This document shows, in pieces, positions 1 through 8,082 of a stretch of 64,000 nucleotides of DNA. How positions within the stretch are numbered: position 1 is the stretch's first letter; each line of letters starts with the position of its first letter. The notes beneath the pieces are model-generated. The model saw only the letters and a program-made list of their open reading frames with translations, was not told where the DNA came from and ran no database searches. The DNA is from an uncultured Bacteroidales bacterium (GTDB lineage: Bacteria > Bacteroidota > Bacteroidia > Bacteroidales > Paludibacteraceae), in NCBI GenBank assembly GCA_902784585.1, contig CACZVM010000002.1, forward strand, positions 1 through 64,000, read 5' to 3'. A program made the position numbers and the translations under genes.

Positions 1-1503
1 TTCGAAGGCATCGCACACGTCTTTGAGCCATGCCAGTTGGATACGCATGTCGTTGAAGGTGGCATTCTCCACGTAGTGGATATTATTGGTCGGAATGCCA
101 AGTGTCTTCTGGCAGTACTTCTGGAAGATAGTACCGTCATTCTTAGCGAAAGGCACAGAGGCTACGTTCTTGTAATCCTCGTTGGCAAAAATGATGACGA
201 AGGTGTTGGGATTGGAGGCGTTGGTCTCGGGAATATCCGTATCTACGGCAGATTTGCCGATCTTGACGGTAGTCTTGGTGATGTTGATCGGACCTTGCTT
301 CGGAGCAGTAGAAGTCTTCGGCATATCAAACTCCACCGGCTCGAAATTATACGTCATCTCAGTCAATTTATAATTGACGGCATCGGTGTTGCGGTAGGTA
401 TATTGTTTGCCGTTCGGCATGGCGATGGTCAGTGCCGACAGTTTGACCTCATCATCGTAAACCTGCATTTGGGGTGTTACTTTTTTGGCGTTCCACTTTT
501 CCTTAAAAGCAGGCGCTTCGTCGAAAGGCACGGCTATATACATCGTGCCGTATTTGGGATCCGTCATGGCGAACACCTCGTTCTCTGCGTCGTATTTGCC
601 CAAGGTTAGATCTAACTTCATCATCTTGGCATGAAAGGCGCAGTATTGGTCCTGCACTTCAGCCAGTAAGTCGTTTATCTTCTGCTGCCGCGCCGACTCA
701 GTGACTCGTTTTTGCCAATCGGCAATACGTTCGAACTCTCCTTTCTTTTGCCACTCATTGATGCCGTTCTCCACATACGCTTTTGCAAAAATAGAGAACG
801 GATAATAATACATCAATGTCTCTTGAGACATCTTAACGTAGGTGCAAGAACCGGTATTCTCGGAAGTTACTGCGTTAGACGAAGTATAAATGGTCAAATT
901 AGGGCAGTCTGAAAACGCACCCCTTCCTATCTTTTCGACGCTCTCGGGAATAATGATAGAGGTCAGATTTTTGCAATACGAAAATGAACAATATCCAATG
1001 GACTTGACACCATTAGGAATAATGATTGAAGTCAAACTTGAACAACAATAGAACATATCGTCTCCTCCCATCCAGACGTTCTCCGGCAGATCGATAGAAG
1101 CTAATTTTCCGCAGAAATAGAAAGCATAGCCCCCTATGTGATTTACGCTTTTGGGAATTACGATGGAAGTCAAGGCAGAACAATATCGAAAAACACCATG
1201 GTTTATTGTTTTAACACCATCAGGGATGATCACAGAACTCAAACTTCTACAATTCGCAAAGGCGTAGTCATCAATACTTGTGACACGGTAGTCTTTCCCT
1301 TTGTAATTAACCGTTTCGGGGATAATGGCTGTCGTTATGTCCCAGCCTTTATTGTAGTCGTAACGCACTTTGCTTTTGTATGTCACTGTGGCGGTAAGAC
1401 GGTCTTTGTCCAGAACATAGTACAAGCCGTCGATGCAGACACCGTTTGCGAACATTGTTCCCGCGCTTATCAGGGCCAGAAGGAGTATATAGATTTTTTT
1501 CAT
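1..1503 (-). CDS. BspA-type leucine-rich-repeat protein with caspase-like domain (C-terminus off the left edge)
   Basis: The frame is open from an ATG at 1503 to base 1, about 501 codons, and runs out of the window. It starts with a signal peptide (MKKIYILLLALISAG...). About residues 75-205 carry LRR_5 repeats of the BspA type, with recurring blocks such as LTSIVIPKSVNHIGGYAF and LTSIIIPESVEKIGRGAF. A charged middle follows (WQKRVTESARQQKINDLLAE). From about residue 430 the sequence (TFVIIFANEDYKN, then PFAKNDGTIFQKYC) matches the start of a peptidase C14 caspase-like domain; its catalytic His and Cys would lie beyond the edge. LRR_5 proteins are usually surface exposed; combined with a caspase-like domain this is probably a secreted or surface protease-like protein. 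Its own promoter lies at 1528-1559, divergent from the next gene. Plus-strand frames overlapping it are shadows. Confidence 0.85.
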   Translation of the reverse strand, partial: MKKIYILLLALISAGTMFANGVCIDGLYYVLDKDRLTATVTYKSKVRYDYNKGWDITTAIIPETVNYKGKDYRVTSIDDYAFANCRSLSSVIIPDGVKTINHGVFRYCSALTSIVIPKSVNHIGGYAFYFCGKLASIDLPENVWMGGDDMFYCCSSLTSIIIPNGVKSIGYCSFSYCKNLTSIIIPESVEKIGRGAFSDCPNLTIYTSSNAVTSENTGSCTYVKMSQETLMYYYPFSIFAKAYVENGINEWQKKGEFERIADWQKRVTESARQQKINDLLAEVQDQYCAFHAKMMKLDLTLGKYDAENEVFAMTDPKYGTMYIAVPFDEAPAFKEKWNAKKVTPQMQVYDDEVKLSALTIAMPNGKQYTYRNTDAVNYKLTEMTYNFEPVEFDMPKTSTAPKQGPINITKTTVKIGKSAVDTDIPETNASNPNTFVIIFANEDYKNVASVPFAKNDGTIFQKYCQKTLGIPTNNIHYVENATFNDMRIQLAWLKDVCDAFE

Positions 1504-1527
1504 ATGCGTTGTATGACCTTTGCGGCG

Positions 1528-1559
1528 CAAAGGTACAACAAATTTCGGACATGAGCAAA
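1528..1559 (-). promoter_or_regulatory. Bacteroidetes-type promoter for the BspA-like gene
   Basis: Read on the minus strand: TTTG (1559-1556), exactly 20 nt, then TACCTTTG (1535-1528). The start codon follows 25 nt later. The spacer contains CTCATGTCCGAAA, a weaker form of the spacer shared by other promoters here. Confidence 0.75.
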
Positions 1560-1626
1560 TAAAAGTGAGATTTTGCAGGGAGAATATGTCTGACACAAAA
1601 AAAAATTGTATTATTTTTCCAAAATA

Positions 1627-1658
1627 TTTGCACATATGAGAAAAAAGTTGTACTTTTG
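1627..1658 (+). promoter_or_regulatory. Bacteroidetes-type promoter for the small T9SS cargo and SusD-like genes
   Basis: TTTG at 1627-1630, 20-nt spacer CACATATGAGAAAAAAGTTG, TACTTTTG at 1651-1658. It is divergent from the promoter at 1528-1559. Confidence 0.75.
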
Positions 1659-1705
1659 CCAGGCAAAAAGAAAGAGTAGTATAACCCAACTAAAATATTA
1701 CGTGT

Positions 1706-2215
1706 ATGAAAAACAAATTTATCCTCATTGCAACCCTGTTGGCCTGCATGATGGCAAATGCCCAAGAGCCGGAAGTGGCACAGATCACCACTCGAGGCAA
1801 GGCAGCAGCAAACATGTCCAGTTTGGATATATCCAATCTGGAACGTATCCAATTTTGCGTAAACGACCAGAACCAAGTACAATCGATATTTGTGTTCGAA
1901 GATCAGACAACGGCCGTTTTTGACAATGTAGAAGTAGTTTCATTCCAGGCCGAGGAGGGCACCGTAGAGATTGATAATTTTGAAGCTATCTCAAACGTCA
2001 ATGCCTCCAATATCTCTATTTATCCGAATCCGGCGATAGAGGCCCTACAAATATCCGGCATGGAAGCAGACAGCAAAGGCATCGTATTTGACCTGAACGG
2101 TCAGCGAGTATGCACCTTCAACGGCACGACCACCACGCTCAATGTGTCCGGTTGGGCCAACGGTACGTATCTGATTCGTATAGACAACTCTATTTTCAAA
2201 CTTATCAAACAATAA
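1706..2215 (+). CDS. Small secreted protein with T9SS type A sorting domain
   Basis: 169 aa. It has a signal peptide (MKNKFILIATLLACMMANAQ), then a short unrecognised region rich in Asn, Gln and acidic residues. From about residue 100 it has a typical T9SS C-terminal sorting domain: the ISIYPNPA motif, the FDLNGQRV strand and the end NGTYLIRIDNSIFKLIKQ. Proteins with this tail cross the outer membrane through the type IX system and are normally anchored or released after tail cleavage. The mature part is only about 80 residues, so this is an unusually small cargo. The next gene starts 6 nt after the stop, so the two are probably cotranscribed. The function of the mature part is unknown. Confidence 0.85.
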   Translation: MKNKFILIATLLACMMANAQEPEVAQITTRGKAAANMSSLDISNLERIQFCVNDQNQVQSIFVFEDQTTAVFDNVEVVSFQAEEGTVEIDNFEAISNVNASNISIYPNPAIEALQISGMEADSKGIVFDLNGQRVCTFNGTTTTLNVSGWANGTYLIRIDNSIFKLIKQ

Positions 2216-2221
2216 GCTGCC

Positions 2222-4648
2222 ATGAAAAAGTCTCTAATAAGTATCGTTCTCGCCTGCTGCTTCATGTCGGCACAGGCAGAGATAATGTGGCATGTAGCAG
2301 GAACCAATCTCTACGCCCGCAAGCAATGCCTTGAACAAGTCAAGATGTATGCAGACAGCCTAACCGGTGTCGATTATTACTTCGCCAATATTCCGCAACA
2401 GATAGATGCCACCAATCTGGATTCCTTGTACGGAATGGTCTTCGACCGTCTGGCACAAACAGGCGCTACGATGCCTTACGGCCGGGGAGATATCCGCATG
2501 GCCGATGAAGGATCCACGAGTTTTTATCGCTGTGTATGGAACCTGAATGAACTACCTGCAGACGGTGGATTCTGGATTTGGAATGACGTAGGAGTCTCGG
2601 ACATACAGGATTGCGCATGGACAACAAATAACCAGATTGTAGGCAGCACCTATTTGCGTCTGCTATACAATCTCATCATCCAAAATCTCTATTTGCAAGC
2701 AGCCGAGCGTCTGAATATGTATCAAGCGGAACAGGCACAAGTTCGTTTTATTCGTGCGCTGACAGCATGGTACCTGCTGGACCTCTTCCCCACTTCGCAT
2801 TTCACCACCCAGCCGATCATAGATGCCAATGTGACGATGACGCGTCAGGAACTCTTCGCCTGGCTGGAAACGGAACTTACGGAATTGATTACGCTTTTGC
2901 CGGCTTCGCAGATGAGCCTCTACAGCGTGGATGCCGATGCCGCCAAGATGCTGTTAGCCCGTTTGTATCTCAACGCAGAGGTATATACCGGCACCCAAAA
3001 ATGGAGTTTGGCTTCGCAATACGCACAGCAAGTGATGGACGGTCGGCATGCTCTGCACACCAACGGAACAAGTGCTTATTCTCCTTATCAGGAGTTGTTC
3101 ATGGGTGATAACGACATCAACGGTGCTGCCCGAGAAGTCCTGCTGATGATCAAACAAGACGGCCAGAGCGCATACAGCTACGGCGGAAGTATGTTCACTA
3201 TCGCCATCACACGCGATGGCAACTCTATGCCTTCCTGCTGCATAAACAACAAATGGCAATGCTGGCGTGCCGGCTACCGCCTGCTGCAGGCTTTCGCTAC
3301 AACAACACAGATGTCTTCTCTGAAAGGAACAGAATATACGATGCCCGCACAACTGGGTGATGACCGAGCCTTGTTCTACGCCGATGCAACCTACCCGACT
3401 CCGACTCTGAGCAATAACTATGGAAGTTTCACCAAAACATGGTCGGTGAATAAATTCACCAACCGTTATTCCACGGATCCGATGGATGGTTCCGCTTGCT
3501 CAGCCAGCTCCATGAGTTGGCCAGACACAGACCTGCCTCTGATACGAAGCGCTGAAGCATGGCTGACATACGCCGAGGCACAATACCGTATGGGTAATAC
3601 GCAAGTGGCCCGCTATACGATAGCCTCGCTGCGCAGTCGTGCGCACGCCGAGACACCAGCCGATATCACCCTGGATTACATTCTGGACGAATGGCTTCGT
3701 GAGTTCTACTCCGAAGGTCGTCGCAGGGTGGATCTGGTACGTTTTGGCCAATTCGCATCGCAGAGCGCCACTCGCACATGGGAGAACCATTCTGCCCGCA
3801 AGAACGCCAGCTACAACACCTATCCTATGCCCGACTTGCTCAGTCTGTATCCACGTTTTGACAATAAGGTGCGCTATAATGCATCCTTTATTCCTCGCGC
3901 TTCGCAGGAGCCATGGAATCCGGAAACAGGTATCCAGTGCGACAGTTGTACGGAAGGCGAAATGTACATAGATACGCAACGGGGTATATCCTACTCTATC
4001 AACTACAACAACTACGGCACAGGTAACTTCGGAATATTTGAATACGTGTACGAACTTAACGCATCCGACACGCTGAACCTGGAATTGGCAGAATTCCCGT
4101 ACATGCAGTATCCGGCCTTTACGGCTCCGCTGCCGGAAGTAACGCCAACAGACGATGCCTTTATCATCATGCTGCATAGCGAGACGGAGTATGGAAACAA
4201 TCTGGTTGTTCTCGGCGATTATCTGAATAGTGCAGGAGAATGGATCTATAGCACAAACAACACCCGGCCTACCACTCACGCCACCTCCGGCACCGGCCTA
4301 AACAACCAGAATTTCACACGCTTCACATCTGTAGGAAACGGATGGTATAGAGCCGTCGTATACCCGATTACAGACAAAGACGGTAATCCTCAAACCATCG
4401 TGCCGGGTTATGCGAGAATTACCGGCATTGCCAACTATCCGGCAGGCAGCTCGAACAACCCGCAGAAAGTGAGCCCGATACAGAAAGTAAGCGGTATTGT
4501 ACAATACTTCACGGAAAAGAGTGACGGATCTACCGAGTTCTTATTCTCGCAACTGTCGTACTACGAAGACCCAACCTACGGTCGGATTTACTACTCGCCC
4601 AAACGCACTGACAGAGTCGTTTACTTAGCGATTCCTGCTATACGCTAG
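2222..4648 (+). CDS. SusD/RagB-like protein with extra C-terminal region, no SusC partner
   Basis: 808 aa. Residues about 1-20 are a signal peptide ending AQA. A Cys at residue 12 (VLAC) is too early for a normal lipobox, so this may not be a lipoprotein, unlike typical SusD. Residues about 90-560 look like a SusD/RagB fold: helical TPR-like parts (AQVRFIRALTAWYLLDLF, DADAAKMLLARLYLNAEVY) and the late SusD signature LPLIRSAEAWLTYAEAQYRMG followed by LDEWLREFYSEGRRRVDLVRFG. SusD proteins bind glycans for a TonB-dependent SusC channel, but no SusC gene is adjacent. SusD usually ends near 500-600 residues; about 240 extra residues follow, including GDYLNSAGEWIYSTNN, reminiscent of a beta-sandwich carbohydrate-binding module. 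That last point is a guess. A terminator follows. Confidence 0.75.
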   Translation: MKKSLISIVLACCFMSAQAEIMWHVAGTNLYARKQCLEQVKMYADSLTGVDYYFANIPQQIDATNLDSLYGMVFDRLAQTGATMPYGRGDIRMADEGSTSFYRCVWNLNELPADGGFWIWNDVGVSDIQDCAWTTNNQIVGSTYLRLLYNLIIQNLYLQAAERLNMYQAEQAQVRFIRALTAWYLLDLFPTSHFTTQPIIDANVTMTRQELFAWLETELTELITLLPASQMSLYSVDADAAKMLLARLYLNAEVYTGTQKWSLASQYAQQVMDGRHALHTNGTSAYSPYQELFMGDNDINGAAREVLLMIKQDGQSAYSYGGSMFTIAITRDGNSMPSCCINNKWQCWRAGYRLLQAFATTTQMSSLKGTEYTMPAQLGDDRALFYADATYPTPTLSNNYGSFTKTWSVNKFTNRYSTDPMDGSACSASSMSWPDTDLPLIRSAEAWLTYAEAQYRMGNTQVARYTIASLRSRAHAETPADITLDYILDEWLREFYSEGRRRVDLVRFGQFASQSATRTWENHSARKNASYNTYPMPDLLSLYPRFDNKVRYNASFIPRASQEPWNPETGIQCDSCTEGEMYIDTQRGISYSINYNNYGTGNFGIFEYVYELNASDTLNLELAEFPYMQYPAFTAPLPEVTPTDDAFIIMLHSETEYGNNLVVLGDYLNSAGEWIYSTNNTRPTTHATSGTGLNNQNFTRFTSVGNGWYRAVVYPITDKDGNPQTIVPGYARITGIANYPAGSSNNPQKVSPIQKVSGIVQYFTEKSDGSTEFLFSQLSYYEDPTYGRIYYSPKRTDRVVYLAIPAIR

Positions 4649-4680
4649 TTATTATAACGGACAAAAGAAGTCCATAAAGA

Positions 4681-4710
4681 AGGCAGATGTGAAAGCGTCT
4701 GCCTTTTTTT
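4681..4710 (+). terminator. Rho-independent terminator after the SusD-like gene
   Basis: Stem AGGCAGA (4681-4687), 10-nt loop, TCTGCCT (4698-4704), followed by a run of T to 4710. Confidence 0.85.
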
Positions 4711-4722
4711 ATTACACAAAAA

Positions 4723-4754
4723 TTTGCATATATAAAAAAAAAGCAGTATTTTTG
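4723..4754 (+). promoter_or_regulatory. Bacteroidetes-type promoter for the dxs-trkA-trkH run
   Basis: TTTG 4723-4726, 20-nt spacer CATATATAAAAAAAAAGCAG, TATTTTTG 4747-4754. The first transcribed bases GCAGCCGATTTTAAT are the same as in the tRNA-Gly/rnpB transcript at 48374-48388. Confidence 0.8.
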
Positions 4755-4861
4755 CAGCCGATTTTAATATGCGCGAGTATGCGCATGCTGGCGCTACGCC
4801 TTACGGCTGCGCCTATCCCCACGAATGGATATGCGTCGGGGACCACATAGAACAGAAGGAA

Positions 4862-6781
4862 ATGGAATATAAGTATATCAGTCATATTGACTCGCCGGCA
4901 GACCTGAAGAAACTGAAAGTGGAAGAACTGCCCGAGGTATGCGCCGAACTGCGGCAATATATCATCGAGACACTGAGCAAGAACCCCGGTCATCTGGGTT
5001 CGTCGCTGGGTGCAATAGAACTGACCGTGGCCCTGCACTACGTCTTTGATACCCCCCACGACAAGCTGGTATGGGACGTAGGTCACCAGGCCTATGCCCA
5101 CAAGATACTGACCGGTCGTCGCGACCGTTTCCCCACCAACCGTCAGTTCAAAGGACTGTCGCCCTTCACCAACCCTGCGGAGAGCGAGTATGACGCCTTC
5201 ATCGCAGGGCACGCGAGCAACTCGATTTCCGCTGCGCTGGGAATCGAGATTGGAAATTCAAAATTAAAAATTAAAAATTCAAAATTATCGCAAAACGTGG
5301 TGGCCATCATAGGCGACGGAGCGATGACGGGCGGACTGGCCTTCGAGGGACTGAACAACACGTCGATGGACAAGAACAACCTGCTGATCGTGCTGAACGA
5401 CAACCACATGGCCATCGACCCGCTGAAGGGCGGTTTCACACAGTATCTGGTGGATCTGACGACCAGCCAGACCTACAACAAATGGCGCTGGCGGCTCTAC
5501 CAACTGGCGGAGAAACTGCACCTGGTGGACGAGCGCAAACGACGTGCCATGCTGCGACGCAACAACAGTCTGAAAGCCGTGTTCAGCAAGCAGCCCAGCA
5601 ACATCTTCACCGGATTGAACATCCGCTATTTCGGTCCGACAGACGGCCATGACGTAGAAGGATTGGTGCGCATACTGAGCGAGATAAAGAACCACCGCGG
5701 GCCGAAAGTGCTGCATATCATCACCAAGAAAGGCAAAGGGTATGCGCCCGCCGAGAACGACCAGACCATATGGCATGCGCCGGGAGAGTTTGACGTTGCC
5801 TCCGGCGAGCGGTTACAGGTTACGGGTGACGGGTTACGTGTTCCTCCGTTGTGGCAGGAGGTGTTCGGCGAGACGCTGCTGGAGTTGGCCAAGAAGAATG
5901 AGAAGATAGTGGGAATCACGCCGGCTATGCCCAGCGGGTGCAGCATGAGCATCATGCAGAAAGAGCTGCCCGACCGCGTCTTCGACGTAGGCATAGCCGA
6001 GGGGCACGCCGTGACATTCAGTGCCGGACTGGCCAAGGCAGGTATGATCCCCTACTGCAACATCTACTCCACCTTCCTCCAGCGTGCGTACGACAACATC
6101 GTACATGACGTGGCACTGCAGAACCTGCACGTGGTGCTCTGTATCGACCGTGCCGGCATCGTAGGCAACGACGGAGCGACACATCACGGCCTGCTGGACC
6201 TCAGCTACCTGCGGCCGATACCCAACATGCAGATATGCGCGCCGATGACGGGTGAAGACCTCCGGCAGATGCTGACACTGGCAGAGAAACTGGAAGGACC
6301 CGTGGCTATTCGCTATCCGCGTGGAAGGGTTACGGGTTACGGGTTACCGGTTACGGATGTCGAATACGGCAAGGGCGTGAAATTGAGGGACGGAAAGGAC
6401 GTGGCTGTACTGACGATCGGTAGCATCGGCAACACGATGGCGGAAGCGATAGAAGGGGTTATGGGTGATGGGTTACAGGTTACGGGTAAGAGCTTTGCGC
6501 ATTACGACATGCGGTGGCTAAAGCCCTTGGACGAAGAGATCTTACACGAAGTAGGTCAGAAATACCAAACCATCGTCACCGCCGAAGACGGCTTGATAGC
6601 CGGAGGTATGGGCAGTGCGGTGCTGGAATGGATGGCCGACCACGGCTACACGCCGCGCGTCATCCGCCTGGGCGTACACGACCAATTCGTCGAACACGGC
6701 TCCACCAAGGAATTGTATCATCTATTAAAACTTGATAAAGAAGGATTATGCGAATCGTTATTGCAGGTGCCGGTGAAGTAG
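4862..6781 (+). CDS. dxs: 1-deoxy-D-xylulose-5-phosphate synthase
   Basis: 639 aa. Condenses pyruvate and glyceraldehyde 3-phosphate using thiamine diphosphate, the first step of the MEP isoprenoid pathway; cytosolic. It shows GHLGSSLGAIELTVALHYVF, the thiamine-binding segment GDGAMTGGLAFEGLNN and NDNHMAIDP, then the transketolase central and C-terminal domains (IAEGHAVTFSAGLAKAG). I chose the ATG at 4862, preceded by AGAAGGAA, over an ATG 31 codons earlier whose extra residues (REYAHAGATPYGCAY...) come from a hairpin-rich leader. Four heptamer arrays are inserted in frame (5254-5288, 5811-5838, 6327-6354, 6456-6483), giving odd loops such as NSKLKIKNSKLS, RLQVTGDGLRV and RVTGYGLPVTD. The key motifs remain, so the enzyme is probably active. 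The 3' end overlaps trkA by 34 nt. Confidence 0.97.
   Translation: MEYKYISHIDSPADLKKLKVEELPEVCAELRQYIIETLSKNPGHLGSSLGAIELTVALHYVFDTPHDKLVWDVGHQAYAHKILTGRRDRFPTNRQFKGLSPFTNPAESEYDAFIAGHASNSISAALGIEIGNSKLKIKNSKLSQNVVAIIGDGAMTGGLAFEGLNNTSMDKNNLLIVLNDNHMAIDPLKGGFTQYLVDLTTSQTYNKWRWRLYQLAEKLHLVDERKRRAMLRRNNSLKAVFSKQPSNIFTGLNIRYFGPTDGHDVEGLVRILSEIKNHRGPKVLHIITKKGKGYAPAENDQTIWHAPGEFDVASGERLQVTGDGLRVPPLWQEVFGETLLELAKKNEKIVGITPAMPSGCSMSIMQKELPDRVFDVGIAEGHAVTFSAGLAKAGMIPYCNIYSTFLQRAYDNIVHDVALQNLHVVLCIDRAGIVGNDGATHHGLLDLSYLRPIPNMQICAPMTGEDLRQMLTLAEKLEGPVAIRYPRGRVTGYGLPVTDVEYGKGVKLRDGKDVAVLTIGSIGNTMAEAIEGVMGDGLQVTGKSFAHYDMRWLKPLDEEILHEVGQKYQTIVTAEDGLIAGGMGSAVLEWMADHGYTPRVIRLGVHDQFVEHGSTKELYHLLKLDKEGLCESLLQVPVK
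5254..5288 (+). repeat. Heptamer array, unit AAATTCA/AAATTAA, five copies, inside dxs
   Basis: Five contiguous 7-mers (AAATTCA, AAATTAA, AAATTAA, AAATTCA, AAATTAT), in frame between IGN and SQNVVAIIGDG of Dxs. Confidence 0.85.
5811..5838 (+). repeat. Heptamer array, unit GGTTACG, four copies, inside dxs
   Basis: GGTTACA, GGTTACG, GGTGACG, GGTTACG. In frame at the boundary between the first and second domains of Dxs. Confidence 0.85.
6327..6354 (+). repeat. Heptamer array, unit GGGTTAC, four copies, inside dxs
   Basis: Three perfect GGGTTAC and one CGGTTAC directly after the codons for RYPRG. Confidence 0.85.
6456..6483 (+). repeat. Heptamer array, unit GGGTTAY, four copies, inside dxs
   Basis: GGGTTAT, GGGTGAT, GGGTTAC, AGGTTAC, in the C-terminal domain of Dxs. 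Confidence 0.85.
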
Positions 6782-8082
6782 GCACGCACTTGGCCAAGTT
6801 GCTTAGCCGGGAGAACATGGAGATCAGTCTGCTGGATGAACGGGACGACCGCCTGGGAGAGCTGAGTGCCAACTATGACCTGCTGACCAAGGTGGGCAGC
6901 CCGACTTCTATCCGCGACCTAAAAGACATACACGTCAAGGATGCCGACCTCTTTATCTCCGTCACGCCGCACGAGACAGAGAACATGACGGCCTGCCTGA
7001 TAGCCAACCAGCTGGGCGCCAAGCGTACACTGGCACGTATCGACAACTATGAATACCTGCTGCCGGAGAACCGTAAGTTCTTCGAAGCCATGGGTCTGAA
7101 CCACCTGATCTATCCGGAGGTGCTGGCCGCCAATGAGATACAAGAGAGTCTGCGTACCAACTGGATGCGTTATCATCTGCATTTGGGACAAGACGCACTG
7201 GAACTATGCGTCATCAAAGTGCGCGAAGGGGCTAAGCCGATAGGAAAACCATTCGCTTCGGGCATCTACAATCACAGCAAATATCGTATCGTGGCCATCA
7301 AACGCGAGCAGGAGACCATCATCCCACGCGGACAAGACACGATAGAGGTGGGTGACCTGATCTACTGCGTGTGTACGAAAGAGAACATGGAGTTCATGCG
7401 CGAGGATCTGGGTAAACCCAAACGCGAGATAAAGAATATCATCTTCTTCGGCGGCGGACGCATCACCCGCAAGGCGGCGATGGAACTGACGAACTCGATG
7501 AACCTGAAGATCATCGAGAAAGACCGCGAGCTATGTAATATCCTGAGCGAGAAAGTGCCCAATGCCCTGATCATCAACGACGACGGTTCGGACATGAGTG
7601 TGCTGAAGGCAGAAGGCATCCAGGACGCAGACGCGTTCGTAGCCGTGACCGACAGCAGCGAGGCCAATATCTTCGCCTGTCTGGCCGCCAAGCGCTTCGG
7701 CGTACGAAAGACCATCGCTGAGGTAGAGAACCTCGACTATATCCCCATGGCCGAAGGACTGGACATAGGCATGGTGCTCAACAAGAAGACCATCGCGGCC
7801 AGCTATATCTACCAAATGCTGCTGGACGCCAGCGTACGCGGCGTGCACAACCTGACGAGTGCCGATGCGGAGATAGTGGAGTTCTACGCCAAAGAGGGCA
7901 GTCCGGTGACGCGTCACAAAGTGCGCAACCTGGACCTACCGGAAGAAGCCAACATAGGCGGCATCGTGCGTGCCGGCGAAGGCATACTGGTGAACGGCGA
8001 GACACAGATCATCGCCGGCGACCTAGTGGTGGTGTTCTGCAAGAGCCATGTGATACGTAACTTAGAGCGATTCTTCAAATGA
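6748..8082 (+). CDS. trkA: Trk potassium uptake regulatory NAD-binding subunit
   Basis: 444 aa. Cytosolic ring protein that gates the TrkH potassium channel in response to nucleotides. It has two tandem RCK units: an N-terminal Rossmann fold (RIVIAGAGEVGTHLAKLL) followed by a TrkA_C domain (about 140-225), then a second Rossmann fold (IIFFGGGRITRKAAMEL, about residue 230) and TrkA_C domain (about 365-444). This duplicated form is standard for TrkA. It begins 34 nt inside dxs and shares the bases ATGA with trkH, so all three are probably translated from one message. The dxs-trkA-trkH order is found in other Bacteroidales. Confidence 0.96.
   Translation: MRIVIAGAGEVGTHLAKLLSRENMEISLLDERDDRLGELSANYDLLTKVGSPTSIRDLKDIHVKDADLFISVTPHETENMTACLIANQLGAKRTLARIDNYEYLLPENRKFFEAMGLNHLIYPEVLAANEIQESLRTNWMRYHLHLGQDALELCVIKVREGAKPIGKPFASGIYNHSKYRIVAIKREQETIIPRGQDTIEVGDLIYCVCTKENMEFMREDLGKPKREIKNIIFFGGGRITRKAAMELTNSMNLKIIEKDRELCNILSEKVPNALIINDDGSDMSVLKAEGIQDADAFVAVTDSSEANIFACLAAKRFGVRKTIAEVENLDYIPMAEGLDIGMVLNKKTIAASYIYQMLLDASVRGVHNLTSADAEIVEFYAKEGSPVTRHKVRNLDLPEEANIGGIVRAGEGILVNGETQIIAGDLVVVFCKSHVIRNLERFFK

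Noticed and set aside
37-609. Plus-strand frames at the left edge
   Set aside because: They overlap the BspA/caspase gene, whose minus-strand frame has repeats, a signal peptide and its own promoter.
2222-4648. A complete polysaccharide utilisation locus
   Set aside because: No SusC/TonB receptor, glycoside hydrolase or regulator is adjacent to the SusD-like gene.
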